Of a DNA stretch of 64,000 bases, positions 33,440-42,568 are shown one piece after another (positions within the stretch are counted from its first letter, which is position 1; each line of letters begins with the position of its first letter). Both the position numbers and the translations under genes were made by a program. The notes beneath the pieces are model-generated. The model saw nothing but the letters and a program-made list of their open reading frames with translations, was not told where the DNA came from and made no database searches. The DNA comes from Chitinophagaceae bacterium UBA2375 (GTDB lineage Bacteria; Bacteroidota; Bacteroidia; Chitinophagales; Chitinophagaceae). Where the stretch lies: positions 1 through 64,000 of the forward strand of contig DDTB01000008.1 of NCBI GenBank assembly GCA_002343985.1, written 5' to 3'.

Positions 33440-34555
33440 TTAACTGTTCAGCATCAGCGGCATCACGAGCATCAGCAATTCTTCGTTCTCCGCCTGCTCA
33501 GATGGTTTGATGATGCCGGCCTTGGTAGGCGTGCTCAGTTCCATCACCACTTCTTCGGTGTCGGCGCCATTCAGCATCTCAATCAAAAACTTCGCGTTGA
33601 ACGCGATCTGGATGTCTTCGCCATCATACTGGCAAGCCATGCGCTCGTTTCCTTCAAAGCTGAAGTCAACATCCTGCGCGGCCAGTTGCAATTGCGTACC
33701 GCTGATGGTCAGCGCCACCTGGTTGGTGCTCTTGTTACTGAACACACTCACACGGCGCAGTGCGTTTTGGAAAGCCCCCCGGTTCACCATCATTTTGTAT
33801 GGATTGTCGGCCGGGATCACCACTTTATAATCGGGGAAACGTGCATCGATCAGGCGGCACACGAGTTCGGTTCCGCCATGTACAATGAACAAATGGTTGT
33901 TGTTGTAGGAGATGGTCAGTTCATCATCGTTGTCGGGTAAAGCCGATTTCAACAGGTTCAATGGCTTACGGGGTACGATGAAGGAATGTTTCTGCGGGCA
34001 TTTAACGTCTGTGCGCGTGTACCTTACGAGGCGGTGCGCGTCGGTGGCTACAAATGTGGCCGTTTTTTTATCGAGTTCGAAAAACACACCGGTCATAGCG
34101 GGGCGCAGATCGTCGGTGCTCACCGCGAAGATGGTTTTATTGATGGCCGTAACCAGCGCCGATGATGTCATGGTAAATGAACTGGCATCGTCTGCCGCGG
34201 GTTCCTTCGGGAAATTATCCGGGTTCTCGCCCATCACCTTATACTTGCCGTTGTCGCTGGTGATTTCCACGCTGAAATTCTTATCGATATTGAATGTCAG
34301 CGGCTGCTCCGGGATATTCTTCAGGGAGTCCATCAGGATCTTGGCCGGGATACAAACCTTTCCTTTATCCTTGGCTTCAATCGGCAGGTGCACTTTCATC
34401 ACTGTCTCCAGGTCGGTGGCCACCACCGTCAGCCTGTCTTTCTCAATCTCAAATAGAAAGTCCTCCAGGATCGGCAAAACCGTATTGGCATTGATGACGC
34501 CATTGATTTGCTGCAGTTGTTTGAGCAGGGCCGTAGAGGAAACAATAAACTTCAT
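33440..34555 (-). CDS. dnaN: DNA polymerase III beta subunit (sliding clamp)
   Basis: The clamp encircles DNA and tethers the replicative polymerase. The protein has 371 residues with the three-fold clamp architecture: MKFIVSSTALLKQLQQINGVIN at the start, FVATDAHRLVRY in the middle domain, and the C-terminal EEVVMELSTPTKAGIIKP and LMLVMPLMLNS, which form the partner-binding pocket. It is monocistronic. It lies 12 kb from the putative origin; dnaA is not in the window. Confidence 0.97.
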   Translation of the reverse strand: MKFIVSSTALLKQLQQINGVINANTVLPILEDFLFEIEKDRLTVVATDLETVMKVHLPIEAKDKGKVCIPAKILMDSLKNIPEQPLTFNIDKNFSVEITSDNGKYKVMGENPDNFPKEPAADDASSFTMTSSALVTAINKTIFAVSTDDLRPAMTGVFFELDKKTATFVATDAHRLVRYTRTDVKCPQKHSFIVPRKPLNLLKSALPDNDDELTISYNNNHLFIVHGGTELVCRLIDARFPDYKVVIPADNPYKMMVNRGAFQNALRRVSVFSNKSTNQVALTISGTQLQLAAQDVDFSFEGNERMACQYDGEDIQIAFNAKFLIEMLNGADTEEVVMELSTPTKAGIIKPSEQAENEELLMLVMPLMLNS

Positions 34556-34586
34556 AGCAGATATTAATATATGGGTTTAAGGGAAC

Positions 34587-34618
34587 CAAAGATATAATAA
34601 TGCCCTGTTAGAAACCAA
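34587..34618 (-). promoter_or_regulatory. Promoter of dnaN
   Basis: On the minus strand TTGG (34618-34615) and TATCTTTG (34594-34587) are 20 bp apart, matching the Bacteroidota -33/-7 form. The dnaN ATG lies 32 bp further on. Confidence 0.55.
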
Positions 34619-34680
34619 GATTATTTGGCTGATGTGCATAATGAATCGGAGTCAGATTGTACCTTCGGGTGGCACCGGTT

Positions 34681-35196
34681 ATGAAAAGAGTGTATGAACA
34701 GCGCGGCAACCGGCCCATCAGGAACCTGGGCATGGACACGGCCCTCCAAAAGGCCCGGGAGTTTTGCGCCTACCAGGAAAGAAGCCATGCCGAAGTAAAG
34801 GATAAACTATACGGTTTCGGTTTGCAAACCGAAGAGGTGCATGAACTGATGGCCCAACTGATCAGCGAAAACTTCCTCAACGAAGAACGATACGCTATCG
34901 CATTCGCGGGCGGCAAGTTCCGGATGAAAGGCTGGGGGAAGGCTAAAATCAAACAGGCCCTGAAGCAACATAGCGTCAGCGACTATTGCATCAAACTGGC
35001 ATTGTCAGAGATTAACGCAGATGATTATTGGGCCAAACTGCAAAAAATAGCCGAATCAAAATGGGCCCTGCTTTCAAAGGAAAAAAACGCGTTTGTCAAA
35101 CAGGCAAAGCTGAAAACATTTTTAATGCAGAAGGGTTATGAATCATCCCTGGTTCATGAAGTTGTGAAATTGTTACAAAACGAGGAAAAGGAATAA
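34681..35196 (+). CDS. recX: Regulatory protein RecX
   Basis: RecX limits RecA filament growth. The product of about 171 residues shows the three-helix tandem repeats of the family: ALQKAREFCAYQERSHAEVKDKL, then LISENFLNEERYAIAFAGGKF and MKGWGKAKIKQALKQH, the usual landmark. A TTG eight codons upstream (34657) is in frame, but the ATG at 34681 is preferred; an ATG at 34732 is also possible. It begins a run recX-msrC-nuiA-like with very short gaps (2 bp to the next gene). recA is not in the window. Confidence 0.9.
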   Translation: MKRVYEQRGNRPIRNLGMDTALQKAREFCAYQERSHAEVKDKLYGFGLQTEEVHELMAQLISENFLNEERYAIAFAGGKFRMKGWGKAKIKQALKQHSVSDYCIKLALSEINADDYWAKLQKIAESKWALLSKEKNAFVKQAKLKTFLMQKGYESSLVHEVVKLLQNEEKE

Positions 35197-35198
35197 AT

Positions 35199-35675
35199 AT
35201 GGCAGAAGACTTAGAGATCATACAAGGCAGTAAAAACGACCAATACGAATCGCTGATGCCGCAGGTGAAGGGTTTGCTCGATGGCGAAACAGACCTGGTT
35301 GCCAATATGGCCAACCTGGCCGGCGCCCTGAAAGAACAGTTCAATTGGCTATGGGTGGGCTTTTACATCGTAAAAAACGGCGAACTGGTGTTGGGGCCCT
35401 TCCAGGGCCCGGTGGCCTGTACCCGCATCCGCTACGGAAAAGGGGTATGCGGCAGCGCCTGGGCCGAAGGAAAAACCTTGATTGTACGCGATGTGGAACA
35501 GTTCCCCGGGCATATCGCCTGCAGCAGCCTCTCGAAATCCGAAATCGTAGTGCCGCTGATGCGGGATGGCGAAGTGGTGGCTGTGCTGGATGTGGACAGC
35601 TCCGAACTCAACAGTTTTGACGAAACCGACCAGCAGTACCTCGAAGAAATGACCAAACTCATTCGCTGGGATTAA
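35199..35675 (+). CDS. msrC: Free methionine-(R)-sulfoxide reductase (GAF-domain fRMsr)
   Basis: This enzyme reduces free methionine-R-sulfoxide using thioredoxin. It is a 158-residue single GAF domain. The three redox cysteines are C74 (VACTRI), C84 (GVCGSAW) and C108 (HIACSS), the same spacing as C84/C94/C118 in the E. coli enzyme. FNWLWVGFYIV and VAVLDVDSSELNSFDE are typical. It is packed between recX and the NuiA-like gene, so it is probably cotranscribed with them. Confidence 0.93.
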   Translation: MAEDLEIIQGSKNDQYESLMPQVKGLLDGETDLVANMANLAGALKEQFNWLWVGFYIVKNGELVLGPFQGPVACTRIRYGKGVCGSAWAEGKTLIVRDVEQFPGHIACSSLSKSEIVVPLMRDGEVVAVLDVDSSELNSFDETDQQYLEEMTKLIRWD

Positions 35676-35704
35676 TAACGGTTATGCGTAAACGCAGAAA
35701 AAAG

Positions 35705-36094
35705 ATGAACCATTCTGAAGCCATAGAAAAGCTGGTACAGGGGATGATGTATTTCAGCGAATCGGAATACCCATTTGTGTTGGAACAATGGAAAGGGTTA
35801 TCTGACGCAAGCCTCCGCGAAAAAATACTCATCGCCCATCCCGAAGCGGGTTCGCTGGAAGAAGTGCCGCCGGCCAGCTTTTTTGAAAAAATCATCCGCA
35901 ACCTGCGCCTGGGGCACGACGCGTACTCCCTGCAAATGGCAGACAGGTACAAAGCTTTACAGGAATATATCCGCGACAATTTTTCTTCGTCTATGGTTTA
36001 CCGTTGTGGAAAGATCCGGGTGGGCATTTACATTGTCATTCCCGAAACGGCGCAGGATTATATCGTATTGCGCAGCACTTCGGTGGAAACATAA
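35705..36094 (+). CDS. NuiA-like (nuclease A inhibitor) family protein
   Basis: About 129 residues are encoded from the ATG at 35705 (seven extra basic residues if the ATG at 35684 is used). The segment MMYFSESEYPFVLEQWKG resembles the NuiA family, first known as an inhibitor of the Anabaena sugar-non-specific nuclease, and the C-terminal VYRCGKIRVGIYIVIPE also fits. No nuclease partner lies beside it. In most bacteria outside cyanobacteria the role of these proteins is not established. It is the last gene of the recX run. Confidence 0.7.
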   Translation: MNHSEAIEKLVQGMMYFSESEYPFVLEQWKGLSDASLREKILIAHPEAGSLEEVPPASFFEKIIRNLRLGHDAYSLQMADRYKALQEYIRDNFSSSMVYRCGKIRVGIYIVIPETAQDYIVLRSTSVET

Positions 36095-36117
36095 AAAATC
36101 CCCGGACATGCCGGGGA
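36093..36117 (-). terminator. Terminator downstream of the 108-residue protein gene
   Basis: Minus-strand stem TCCCCGG/CCGGGGA with a 5-base loop is followed by six T. It ends the minus-strand gene stopping at 36148; the plus-strand side lacks a T-run. Confidence 0.75.
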
Positions 36118-36147
36118 GGTGCTTTCCATGCAATTAATCGTACGTTA

Positions 36148-36474
36148 TCAATTATATCCCTGTACATCCAGGAAATAATATGGGTCGATGGATCTGTGCC
36201 GGCTGACTTCAGTGGGGTATGAGGCCATTTCGAGGGCGAGGATATGCTGCGCTTCGCGCATCTGCCACAAAAATAATTCAGGATCCTGTCCGCTCATAAT
36301 AAAAACCTCGGGCAGTATTTCTTTTAACAATCCATTCCAACATGCTTCGCGGAAACGCTCTTCGCCGGTTTGGCGAGACGATTGGTCCATCCTGTCTTTT
36401 TCGCAATAATGCCGGGAAGCAAAGCGGCTGGCACTGACAAGGATGATTTCCTGCTGTGTAGATACGCGTCCCAT
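36148..36474 (-). CDS. Small uncharacterised protein
   Basis: The 108-residue protein has no signal peptide and no membrane segment. It contains a Trp/Glu-rich helical middle (FREACWNGLLKEILPEVF, then ELFLWQMREAQHILALEM) and a tail ending DPYYFLDVQGYN. I do not recognise a family. A terminator follows its stop codon, and no other frame in the segment is convincing, which supports a real gene. Confidence 0.6.
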   Translation of the reverse strand: MGRVSTQQEIILVSASRFASRHYCEKDRMDQSSRQTGEERFREACWNGLLKEILPEVFIMSGQDPELFLWQMREAQHILALEMASYPTEVSRHRSIDPYYFLDVQGYN

Positions 36475-36599
36475 AACAATGGATTTGGTTACCTGTATGA
36501 CAATTAAACGATGAAAAGGAATAAATTATTATACCGAAAAATTTGTTAAAACGAAGCCCGGCGCGGTGTGTACAATGTCATGATTGCATTTCCGGCACA

Positions 36600-37004
36600 T
36601 CATGAAACAGAAATCCGCACCAATAAAATCCAGCGGGCATCCAGCTCCAGGTAACCGTAATCGTAGCAGCAACGATACACGGCGCCCCGGCTGTTCCGGT
36701 ACTCATGCGTGAGGTACCTGAACTGGAAACCTTCCTGCAATAACCGTTCACGCGTTACGCGCTGCAGCTCATCCTCCGATTCCATCATCGCTTCCAAAAT
36801 TTGCCTGTTCCTGTATAAAATGGCATTCAGCTTCCTGACCAGTTGGTGCAGGCCCGCTTTCGACCGGTTATGATATTCGTTGCGGCAATGGTCGTCGCAG
36901 AATTTTTTATCGGTGCGCCCCCTGATCATATCGCTGCAATTCAGACAGGCCTTTTTATTGCTTGGTTCCATCTTAAAAAAATCCTTTCCTGAAAATTCCT
37001 GCAT
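36600..37004 (-). CDS. Small zinc-ribbon protein of unknown function
   Basis: It has up to 134 residues; an in-frame ATG at 36971 would drop the first 11. The N-terminal CLNCSDMIRGRTDKKFCDDHC holds four cysteines in a C-x2-C...C-x3-C zinc-ribbon pattern, followed by REYHNRSKAG-like basic sequence and a long helix. The C-terminal half ends with aromatic strands (YRCCYDYGYLEL). Proteins of this layout are common but uncharacterised in Bacteroidota. It is divergent from ssb, with about 145 bp between the starts. Confidence 0.75.
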   Translation of the reverse strand: MQEFSGKDFFKMEPSNKKACLNCSDMIRGRTDKKFCDDHCRNEYHNRSKAGLHQLVRKLNAILYRNRQILEAMMESEDELQRVTRERLLQEGFQFRYLTHEYRNSRGAVYRCCYDYGYLELDARWILLVRISVS

Positions 37005-37149
37005 CTAACGTAAAGCTGAACCGTGTTAAAACGATTAAATTCTGATTTAAACACTTATCTGACGGGTATCTTTTCTCCTCCACCTCATTTTTGTCGGGCT
37101 GATGAGCGCAAAAAGCGCCAGATTATTTCAACATCTAAATTCTATTGTT

Positions 37150-37491
37150 ATGAATGCGTTACGAAACAAAGTGCAGTTGATCGGACATCTCGGTAATGCC
37201 CCGGAAGTGAAGAACACCGATTCGGGAAAAAAGCTGGCCCGCTTCTCGGTGGCCACGGATGAAATTTACCGGACCTCCAGCGGGGAAAAAGTGAAGGAAA
37301 CGCAGTGGCACAACCTGGTGGCCTGGGGCAAGCTGGCCGATATCGTGGAGAAATACCTGAACAAGGGCAGTGAAGTGGCGATTGAAGGAAAACTGATCAA
37401 CCGGAATTATACCGACAAAGACGGGAATAAAAAGTATATCAGCGAAGTGCAGGTGAACGAGATGCTGATGCTCGGACCAAAATCTGCGTAA
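37150..37491 (+). CDS. ssb: Single-stranded DNA-binding protein, short form without acidic tail
   Basis: The ATG at 37150 gives MNALRNKVQLIGHLGNAPEVK, the standard SSB start; the frame extends upstream to 37102 without similarity. The OB fold is complete (ARFSVATDE, WHNLVAWGKLADIVEKYLNKGSEVAIEGKL, YISEVQVNEMLML). At 113 residues it stops just after the fold at GPKSA, lacking the disordered linker and the acidic DDIPF-type tip that recruits repair proteins. A second full-length SSB may exist elsewhere. The next gene is the PIF1-type helicase. Confidence 0.93.
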   Translation: MNALRNKVQLIGHLGNAPEVKNTDSGKKLARFSVATDEIYRTSSGEKVKETQWHNLVAWGKLADIVEKYLNKGSEVAIEGKLINRNYTDKDGNKKYISEVQVNEMLMLGPKSA

Positions 37492-37592
37492 GCTGCTGCT
37501 GTGCGGAGAGGCCCGCTGATGTGCGGTTTGGGTATGCAGAAGAGACGGCGTGGCCCCCGCCCAGTTTTTAATCACCAGTATGTTACAGCATC

Positions 37593-40106
37593 ATGCATGA
37601 TCCTGATAAGAAGCCGGATGAGGTTCCGGCAGCCATTGATTTTATCCGGGATACCCGGCGTTCGGTATTCCTCACCGGTCGTGCCGGCACGGGTAAAACC
37701 CATTACCTGCGGGCCCTGCGCGGGGAAACGCATAAACAGCATATTGTACTAGCGCCCACGGGCATTGCCGCTATCCAGGCTTTGGGTGTGACCATACACT
37801 CCTTCTTCCAGCTTCCGTTTATACCGATTGTACCTAACCATAAACCGAGGCATACGGATCCTGCAAAACAAACCTGTTTTGAACAACACAGTTTGCTGGC
37901 CAGGTCGGGTTTCGGGCGCGATAAAATTGAGTTGATCAGGTCTCTCGAATTAATCATCATTGATGAAATCGGGATGGTGCGGGCCGATGTGATGGACGCG
38001 ATGGATTACCTGCTGAGGCATTACCGGCATGAACCCAATAAGCCTTTTGGCGGCATTCAGGTATTGCTGATCGGTGATTTATTTCAATTACCGCCGGTGC
38101 TGAAAGACCAGGACTGGGCGGTTTTATCTACGCATTATGACAGCCCTTACTTTTTTTCGAGCCGCGCGTTCAGGGAACTGAATGCTTTATATATAGAACT
38201 GCAGAAAGTGTACCGGCAGGATGACCCGGTTTTCATTGATATCCTGAACCAGGTGCGCGGCTCCTGCATCAGCGATGCCGCGATGGAAAAACTGATGACG
38301 AGGTATAAGCCTTTATCCATCCACGAACCCATTGGCGGAAGGGTTTGGCTGACCACGCATAACCGCAAAGCAGACCAGATCAACCAACAACAATTGCAGG
38401 CCTTGCCTTCTGAAGCCAAAGCCTTAACGGCCATTATCCGCGGTGAGTTCCCGGAAAGCAGTTATCCCGCGGAAGCCACACTCTGGTTAAAACCCGGTGC
38501 ACAGGTCATGTTCATCCGGAATGATTCCGATAAATCACGCAGGTATTTCAATGGCAAGACGGGCATACTCACCGATATCGAGGAAAACACGGTGACGGTT
38601 TCCTGTAAAGAAGAAAACGGTGAGATCAATCTAATCAAACTCAGGCGGGAGACCTGGAAAAATATCCGGTACCGTTATCACCCGCAAACCCGGCAACTGG
38701 AAGAAGAAGAGATCGGGTCTTTTGCCCAGTTTCCATTACGACTGGCCTGGGCCATCACCATACACAAAAGCCAGGGATTGAGTTTTGATGCCATCATCAT
38801 GGATGCGGCGGAAGCATTCGCGACCGGACAAGTGTATGTCGGGCTCAGCCGCTGCCGCTCTTTGGCCGGCATCACACTGATCAGTCCGATCAGGCCACAC
38901 GCCCTGGTTTGCGATGAACGGGTAACCCGGTTTATCAAAGGACAAGTTAAGGATGATGCGCAGCTCATTGAAAACTACCGGTTAGGCATACACGAATATC
39001 AGCGGGATTGCCTGCTCTCGCTCTTTGATTACCGGCGCTGTGCCGAACTGTTTCTTGAAATGGAAAAATCCATGCTTGCCCTGTGTGATGCGGATGAAGC
39101 CACAGGTGAATGGTTGAAAACCATTGCAGAAGAACTCAACGGTTTCCAGCAACATGGTTTGCGATTCCGGAAAGAATTACAGGGGTATTTATCGGTAGAT
39201 GATCTCTCTCCGGATGACCGGGAGCTGGCACAAAGGATCCGCAAAGCCGCCGGCTGGTTCCTGAAATCGTTGCAGGCACAACAGCGCACATTGTTGGCGT
39301 GCCCTGTGAAAACCATAGACACGGAACTGGTTATTGCCGCCGAGCGTTTGCTGGCGGATGTATATACGGAAACAGACCGCTGCTGCCAGATGCTGGAAAC
39401 AGCCCTGGAAGGTTTTACACTAACGGGGTACCATAGACGAAAAAAGAACCTGCGGCCGGCTTCCTGCCCGGTACGGCTAATTGCCGAAGCGCCCGTGTTT
39501 GAAGCCTCAATCGCCAATCCGGGCCTGTACCAGTTGCTGATGCTAAAAAGAAAACGCATCGCGTTAGCCAGGAAGATACCCGCACACCTCGTATGCAGCG
39601 CACAAACGCTCGAACAAATGGCTGGTATATTGCCTACCGGGCCGGAGATGATGAAAATGGTGCCGGGCATGAGCGATGTGAAAATCCGTCAGTACGGAAA
39701 CTCCTTTCTGAAAATCGTGAAAGCATATTGCGCGGAACATGGGCTTGATTATGCACTGGAATGGGAAAAAGGAAAAGGCAAAAAAGATAGGATTGTATCA
39801 GGCACGAGGGCGGAAACACTTCATCTCCTGCAAAGCGGGATGAGTATTGATGATGTGGCCCGGGCTCGCAACCTGAAAAGGTCAACCATTGTTGGCCACC
39901 TGGTTATTTTAGCCGGTGAGCGGCAGATTGACCCCGGGCCTTATATTCCCGGGGAATATGCGGAGAAATTCGGGAAACTGATGGAAACAATAGGTCCGGA
40001 AGCCCCTATGAAACTGATCCGGGAAACTATGCCCGAATTGGATTACGACAGCATCAGGCTTTTACTCATAACTTATGAGCGAGGGATCATGGAAAAACAG
40101 GATTAA
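37593..40106 (+). CDS. PIF1-type helicase with C-terminal HRDC and RQC-like HTH domains
   Basis: This 837-residue protein starts with a superfamily 1 helicase core: Walker A GRAGTGKT (29-36), Walker B IIIDE (D124, E125), GDLFQLPP, and the late motif WAITIHKSQGLSFD, as in PIF1/RecD-like enzymes. The C-terminal part differs: an HRDC-like domain (about 640-710, with MVPGMSDVKIRQYG) and a helix-turn-helix (about 740-790, LLQSGMSIDDVARARNLK), both also found in RecQ. Likely roles are R-loop, G-quadruplex or fork processing. It starts 101 bp after ssb on the same strand, and its stop overlaps the convergent cupin gene by 4 bp. Confidence 0.9.
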   Translation: MHDPDKKPDEVPAAIDFIRDTRRSVFLTGRAGTGKTHYLRALRGETHKQHIVLAPTGIAAIQALGVTIHSFFQLPFIPIVPNHKPRHTDPAKQTCFEQHSLLARSGFGRDKIELIRSLELIIIDEIGMVRADVMDAMDYLLRHYRHEPNKPFGGIQVLLIGDLFQLPPVLKDQDWAVLSTHYDSPYFFSSRAFRELNALYIELQKVYRQDDPVFIDILNQVRGSCISDAAMEKLMTRYKPLSIHEPIGGRVWLTTHNRKADQINQQQLQALPSEAKALTAIIRGEFPESSYPAEATLWLKPGAQVMFIRNDSDKSRRYFNGKTGILTDIEENTVTVSCKEENGEINLIKLRRETWKNIRYRYHPQTRQLEEEEIGSFAQFPLRLAWAITIHKSQGLSFDAIIMDAAEAFATGQVYVGLSRCRSLAGITLISPIRPHALVCDERVTRFIKGQVKDDAQLIENYRLGIHEYQRDCLLSLFDYRRCAELFLEMEKSMLALCDADEATGEWLKTIAEELNGFQQHGLRFRKELQGYLSVDDLSPDDRELAQRIRKAAGWFLKSLQAQQRTLLACPVKTIDTELVIAAERLLADVYTETDRCCQMLETALEGFTLTGYHRRKKNLRPASCPVRLIAEAPVFEASIANPGLYQLLMLKRKRIALARKIPAHLVCSAQTLEQMAGILPTGPEMMKMVPGMSDVKIRQYGNSFLKIVKAYCAEHGLDYALEWEKGKGKKDRIVSGTRAETLHLLQSGMSIDDVARARNLKRSTIVGHLVILAGERQIDPGPYIPGEYAEKFGKLMETIGPEAPMKLIRETMPELDYDSIRLLLITYERGIMEKQD

Positions 40107-40597
40107 CGCCCAAAATCATCCTGTAAACGCACAATATCCTCTTCATTTGATGGATCATCCGCGTTGCTGTGCCTCCAAATTTCGGCAATTACGCCCCAAT
40201 CCGACAAACCGATTAGCCGGTGGCGTTCCAGGCGGTCGAGTTCGATGATTTCGCCCTTACTGATTTCCTGTACCAGGCCTTCCGCGTCGTTGTAACTGCG
40301 CGAGATTGCCGCTTCCCCATCGATCAGCCTCCAGATTTCGGAGCGCCGGTGGTGGTATTGCCAGCTCAGTTTTTTGCCCGGGGCTACCAGGAGTATTTTC
40401 GGGCTAAGCTTTCCGCTAAGTAAAACAGATTGGTCGAGGATGGGGAAAAACAGGTGAATGAATTTCTCAGCGTCCTCTTCATCAATGACAAAAAAGCCGC
40501 CCCAGGGCCTTTGCTGGTCTTCTGAAATGATCTTCAGGCCCATCTGTTCGAGGTAGGACCGAATTTCTGAAAATTTTTGGCTGGTTTCCATCGGCAT
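40103..40597 (-). CDS. Cupin of the type II mannose-6-phosphate isomerase kind
   Basis: The 164-residue product contains RPWGGFFVI, then SPKILLVAPGKKLSWQYHHRRSEIW, and LDRLERHRLIG. This is the cupin pattern of the C-terminal domain of bifunctional GMP/phosphomannose isomerases, with the metal-binding HH-x3-E and a later H. Mannose-6-phosphate isomerase activity would complement the short ManC at 17 kb, but this is inferred. The gene is 22 bp upstream (in minus-strand order, after) of mnmG and probably cotranscribed with it. Confidence 0.8.
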   Translation of the reverse strand: MPMETSQKFSEIRSYLEQMGLKIISEDQQRPWGGFFVIDEEDAEKFIHLFFPILDQSVLLSGKLSPKILLVAPGKKLSWQYHHRRSEIWRLIDGEAAISRSYNDAEGLVQEISKGEIIELDRLERHRLIGLSDWGVIAEIWRHSNADDPSNEEDIVRLQDDFGR

Positions 40598-40619
40598 AAA
40601 TATCCGATTTTTTACGCAA

Positions 40620-42488
40620 TCAACGGCCCATGAAGAGCATAAGTATTTGCACGTCGCTGGGGTTCACGCCTGAGATGCGGGAAGCTTGTCCGAGCGTGCG
40701 GGGTTTGATGCGCATGAATTTCTGGCGCGCCTCCGTACTAAGGGAATTGAGGCGCTCATAATTAAAGTTCTCGGGAATGAGGAGGTCTTCCAACTGGCTC
40801 ATCTTTTGCACCAGTTCGCGTTCTTTTTCAATATAGGTTTCGTACTTCACCTGTATCTCGGCCTGCTCAATGGCTTCCCGGTCGAACCCGGCTAACTGTT
40901 GCCGCAAAGGTTCCACGTGCTGCATCATGGTCATGAGGTCGATACCCGGCCGAAGTATGATCTGCGCTGCTTTTTGTCGTACTGATAACGGTGACGAGTA
41001 GACGAAGTTTAAGTACCCGTTGACATCATCCGGGCCCAGGCTGATTTGCTGCAATAAAGAGAGCAGTTTGTTTACCTGTTCCTGTTTGGCCGTCCACTTA
41101 TCCATCCTTTCCTGGCTGGCCAGTCCAAGCTTATAGCTTTTTTCCGTCAGCCGCATATCGGCATTATCCTGCCGGAGCAGGGTGCGGAATTCGGCACGAC
41201 TGGTAAACATGCGGTATGGCTCGTCGGTTCCCTTATTAATCAGGTCGTCGATGAGCACGCCAATATATGCCTCGCTCCTTTTGAGTACCACCGGTTCCTG
41301 GCCGATGCTTGCCTGGTGGGCATTGATCCCGGCCATTAAACCCTGGCAGGCGGCTTCTTCATATCCTGTGGTCCCATTGATTTGTCCGGCAAAAAACAGG
41401 TTTTTGATCTGCTTGGTTTCCAGGCTGAACTGCAACTGGGTGGGTGGGAAATAATCATATTCGATGGCGTAACCCGGGCGGAACATCCTGCAGTTCTCAA
41501 AACCCGGCACTTTGCGGAGGGCTTTATATTGAATATCTTCTGCCAATGAAGTTGAAAACCCGTTCACATATATCTCCACCGTATTCCATCCTTCAGGTTC
41601 CACGAAAAGCTGGTGCCTGTCGCGTTCAGCGAAGCGGTTGATTTTATCTTCAATACTCGGACAATACCTCGGACCAGTCCCCTGTATCCTTCCCTGGAAC
41701 ATGGGGCTTGATTCAAACCCTTCTTTCAGCAGTTCATGTACTTCTGGATTGGTATAAGTGATCCAGCAGCAGCGTTGGTTTTCGGGTTTGAGTTCGGGTT
41801 TTTGGAGATAGCTGAAGCCGGTGACTTCCGCGTCGCCATCCTGGACTTCCATCCGGGAATAGTCAAGGCTACGGCCATCGATGCGCGGCGGGGTCCCGGT
41901 TTTGAGCCTGGCACTTTCGAAGCCGAGGCTTACGAGTTGTTCCGTGATGCCCGTTGCCGCTTTTTCGGCCACCCTTCCCCCACCGAATTGCTTCTCGCCA
42001 ATATGGATCACCCCGTTCAGGAATGTTCCGTTGGTAAGCACAACCGACCTGGCATGAATGTGGTGGCCAAGTCCGGTGACGACGCCCTTCACCACCCCGT
42101 TCAGTACGATCAGTTCCCTGACCATATCCTGGTAGAAATCTACATTGGGGGTTTGTTCCAGCATGTCGCGCCAGGTACTGGCAAAGAGCATCCGGTCGTT
42201 TTGAGCCCTCGGGCTCCACATTGCCGGACCTTTCGACCTGTTGAGCATGCGGAACTGGATCATAGACCTGTCGGTTACGATACCGCTATACCCGCCCATG
42301 GCATCAATCTCCTTTACAATTTGTCCTTTGGCAATGCCCCCCATGGCAGGATTACAGCTCATTTGGGCAATGGTCTGCATATTCATGGTTACCAACAGCA
42401 CTTTACTGCCCATATTGGCAGCAGCGGCGGCGGCTTCACAACCGGCATGGCCGGCTCCTACTACTATGACGTCATACGTGGGAAACAT
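40620..42488 (-). CDS. mnmG: tRNA uridine-5-carboxymethylaminomethyl modification enzyme MnmG (GidA)
   Basis: MnmG, with MnmE, modifies the wobble uridine of several tRNAs using FAD and methylene-tetrahydrofolate. The ATG at 42488 gives MFPTYDVIVVGAGHAGCEAA, the FAD-binding start; the frame runs seven codons further upstream. Family landmarks are MSCNPAMGGIAKGQIVKEIDAMGG, CPSIEDKINRF and GTTGYEEAACQGLMAGINA. The length (about 622) is normal. The gene is classically origin-proximal, and here parS-like sites lie immediately upstream. Confidence 0.97.
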   Translation of the reverse strand: MFPTYDVIVVGAGHAGCEAAAAAANMGSKVLLVTMNMQTIAQMSCNPAMGGIAKGQIVKEIDAMGGYSGIVTDRSMIQFRMLNRSKGPAMWSPRAQNDRMLFASTWRDMLEQTPNVDFYQDMVRELIVLNGVVKGVVTGLGHHIHARSVVLTNGTFLNGVIHIGEKQFGGGRVAEKAATGITEQLVSLGFESARLKTGTPPRIDGRSLDYSRMEVQDGDAEVTGFSYLQKPELKPENQRCCWITYTNPEVHELLKEGFESSPMFQGRIQGTGPRYCPSIEDKINRFAERDRHQLFVEPEGWNTVEIYVNGFSTSLAEDIQYKALRKVPGFENCRMFRPGYAIEYDYFPPTQLQFSLETKQIKNLFFAGQINGTTGYEEAACQGLMAGINAHQASIGQEPVVLKRSEAYIGVLIDDLINKGTDEPYRMFTSRAEFRTLLRQDNADMRLTEKSYKLGLASQERMDKWTAKQEQVNKLLSLLQQISLGPDDVNGYLNFVYSSPLSVRQKAAQIILRPGIDLMTMMQHVEPLRQQLAGFDREAIEQAEIQVKYETYIEKERELVQKMSQLEDLLIPENFNYERLNSLSTEARQKFMRIKPRTLGQASRISGVNPSDVQILMLFMGR

Positions 42489-42568
42489 GCGGCTGCAAAG
42501 GTATGGCAATTCAAAAAGGGATGGAAATAATGAAGAACGAGGCTTGATGCTACCGGTTAGCTTCTTAG

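Noticed and set aside
37102..37149. Sixteen-residue N-terminal extension of SSB
   Set aside because: The standard SSB start MNALRNKVQLIG is at 37150, and the extension has no similarity to SSB proteins.
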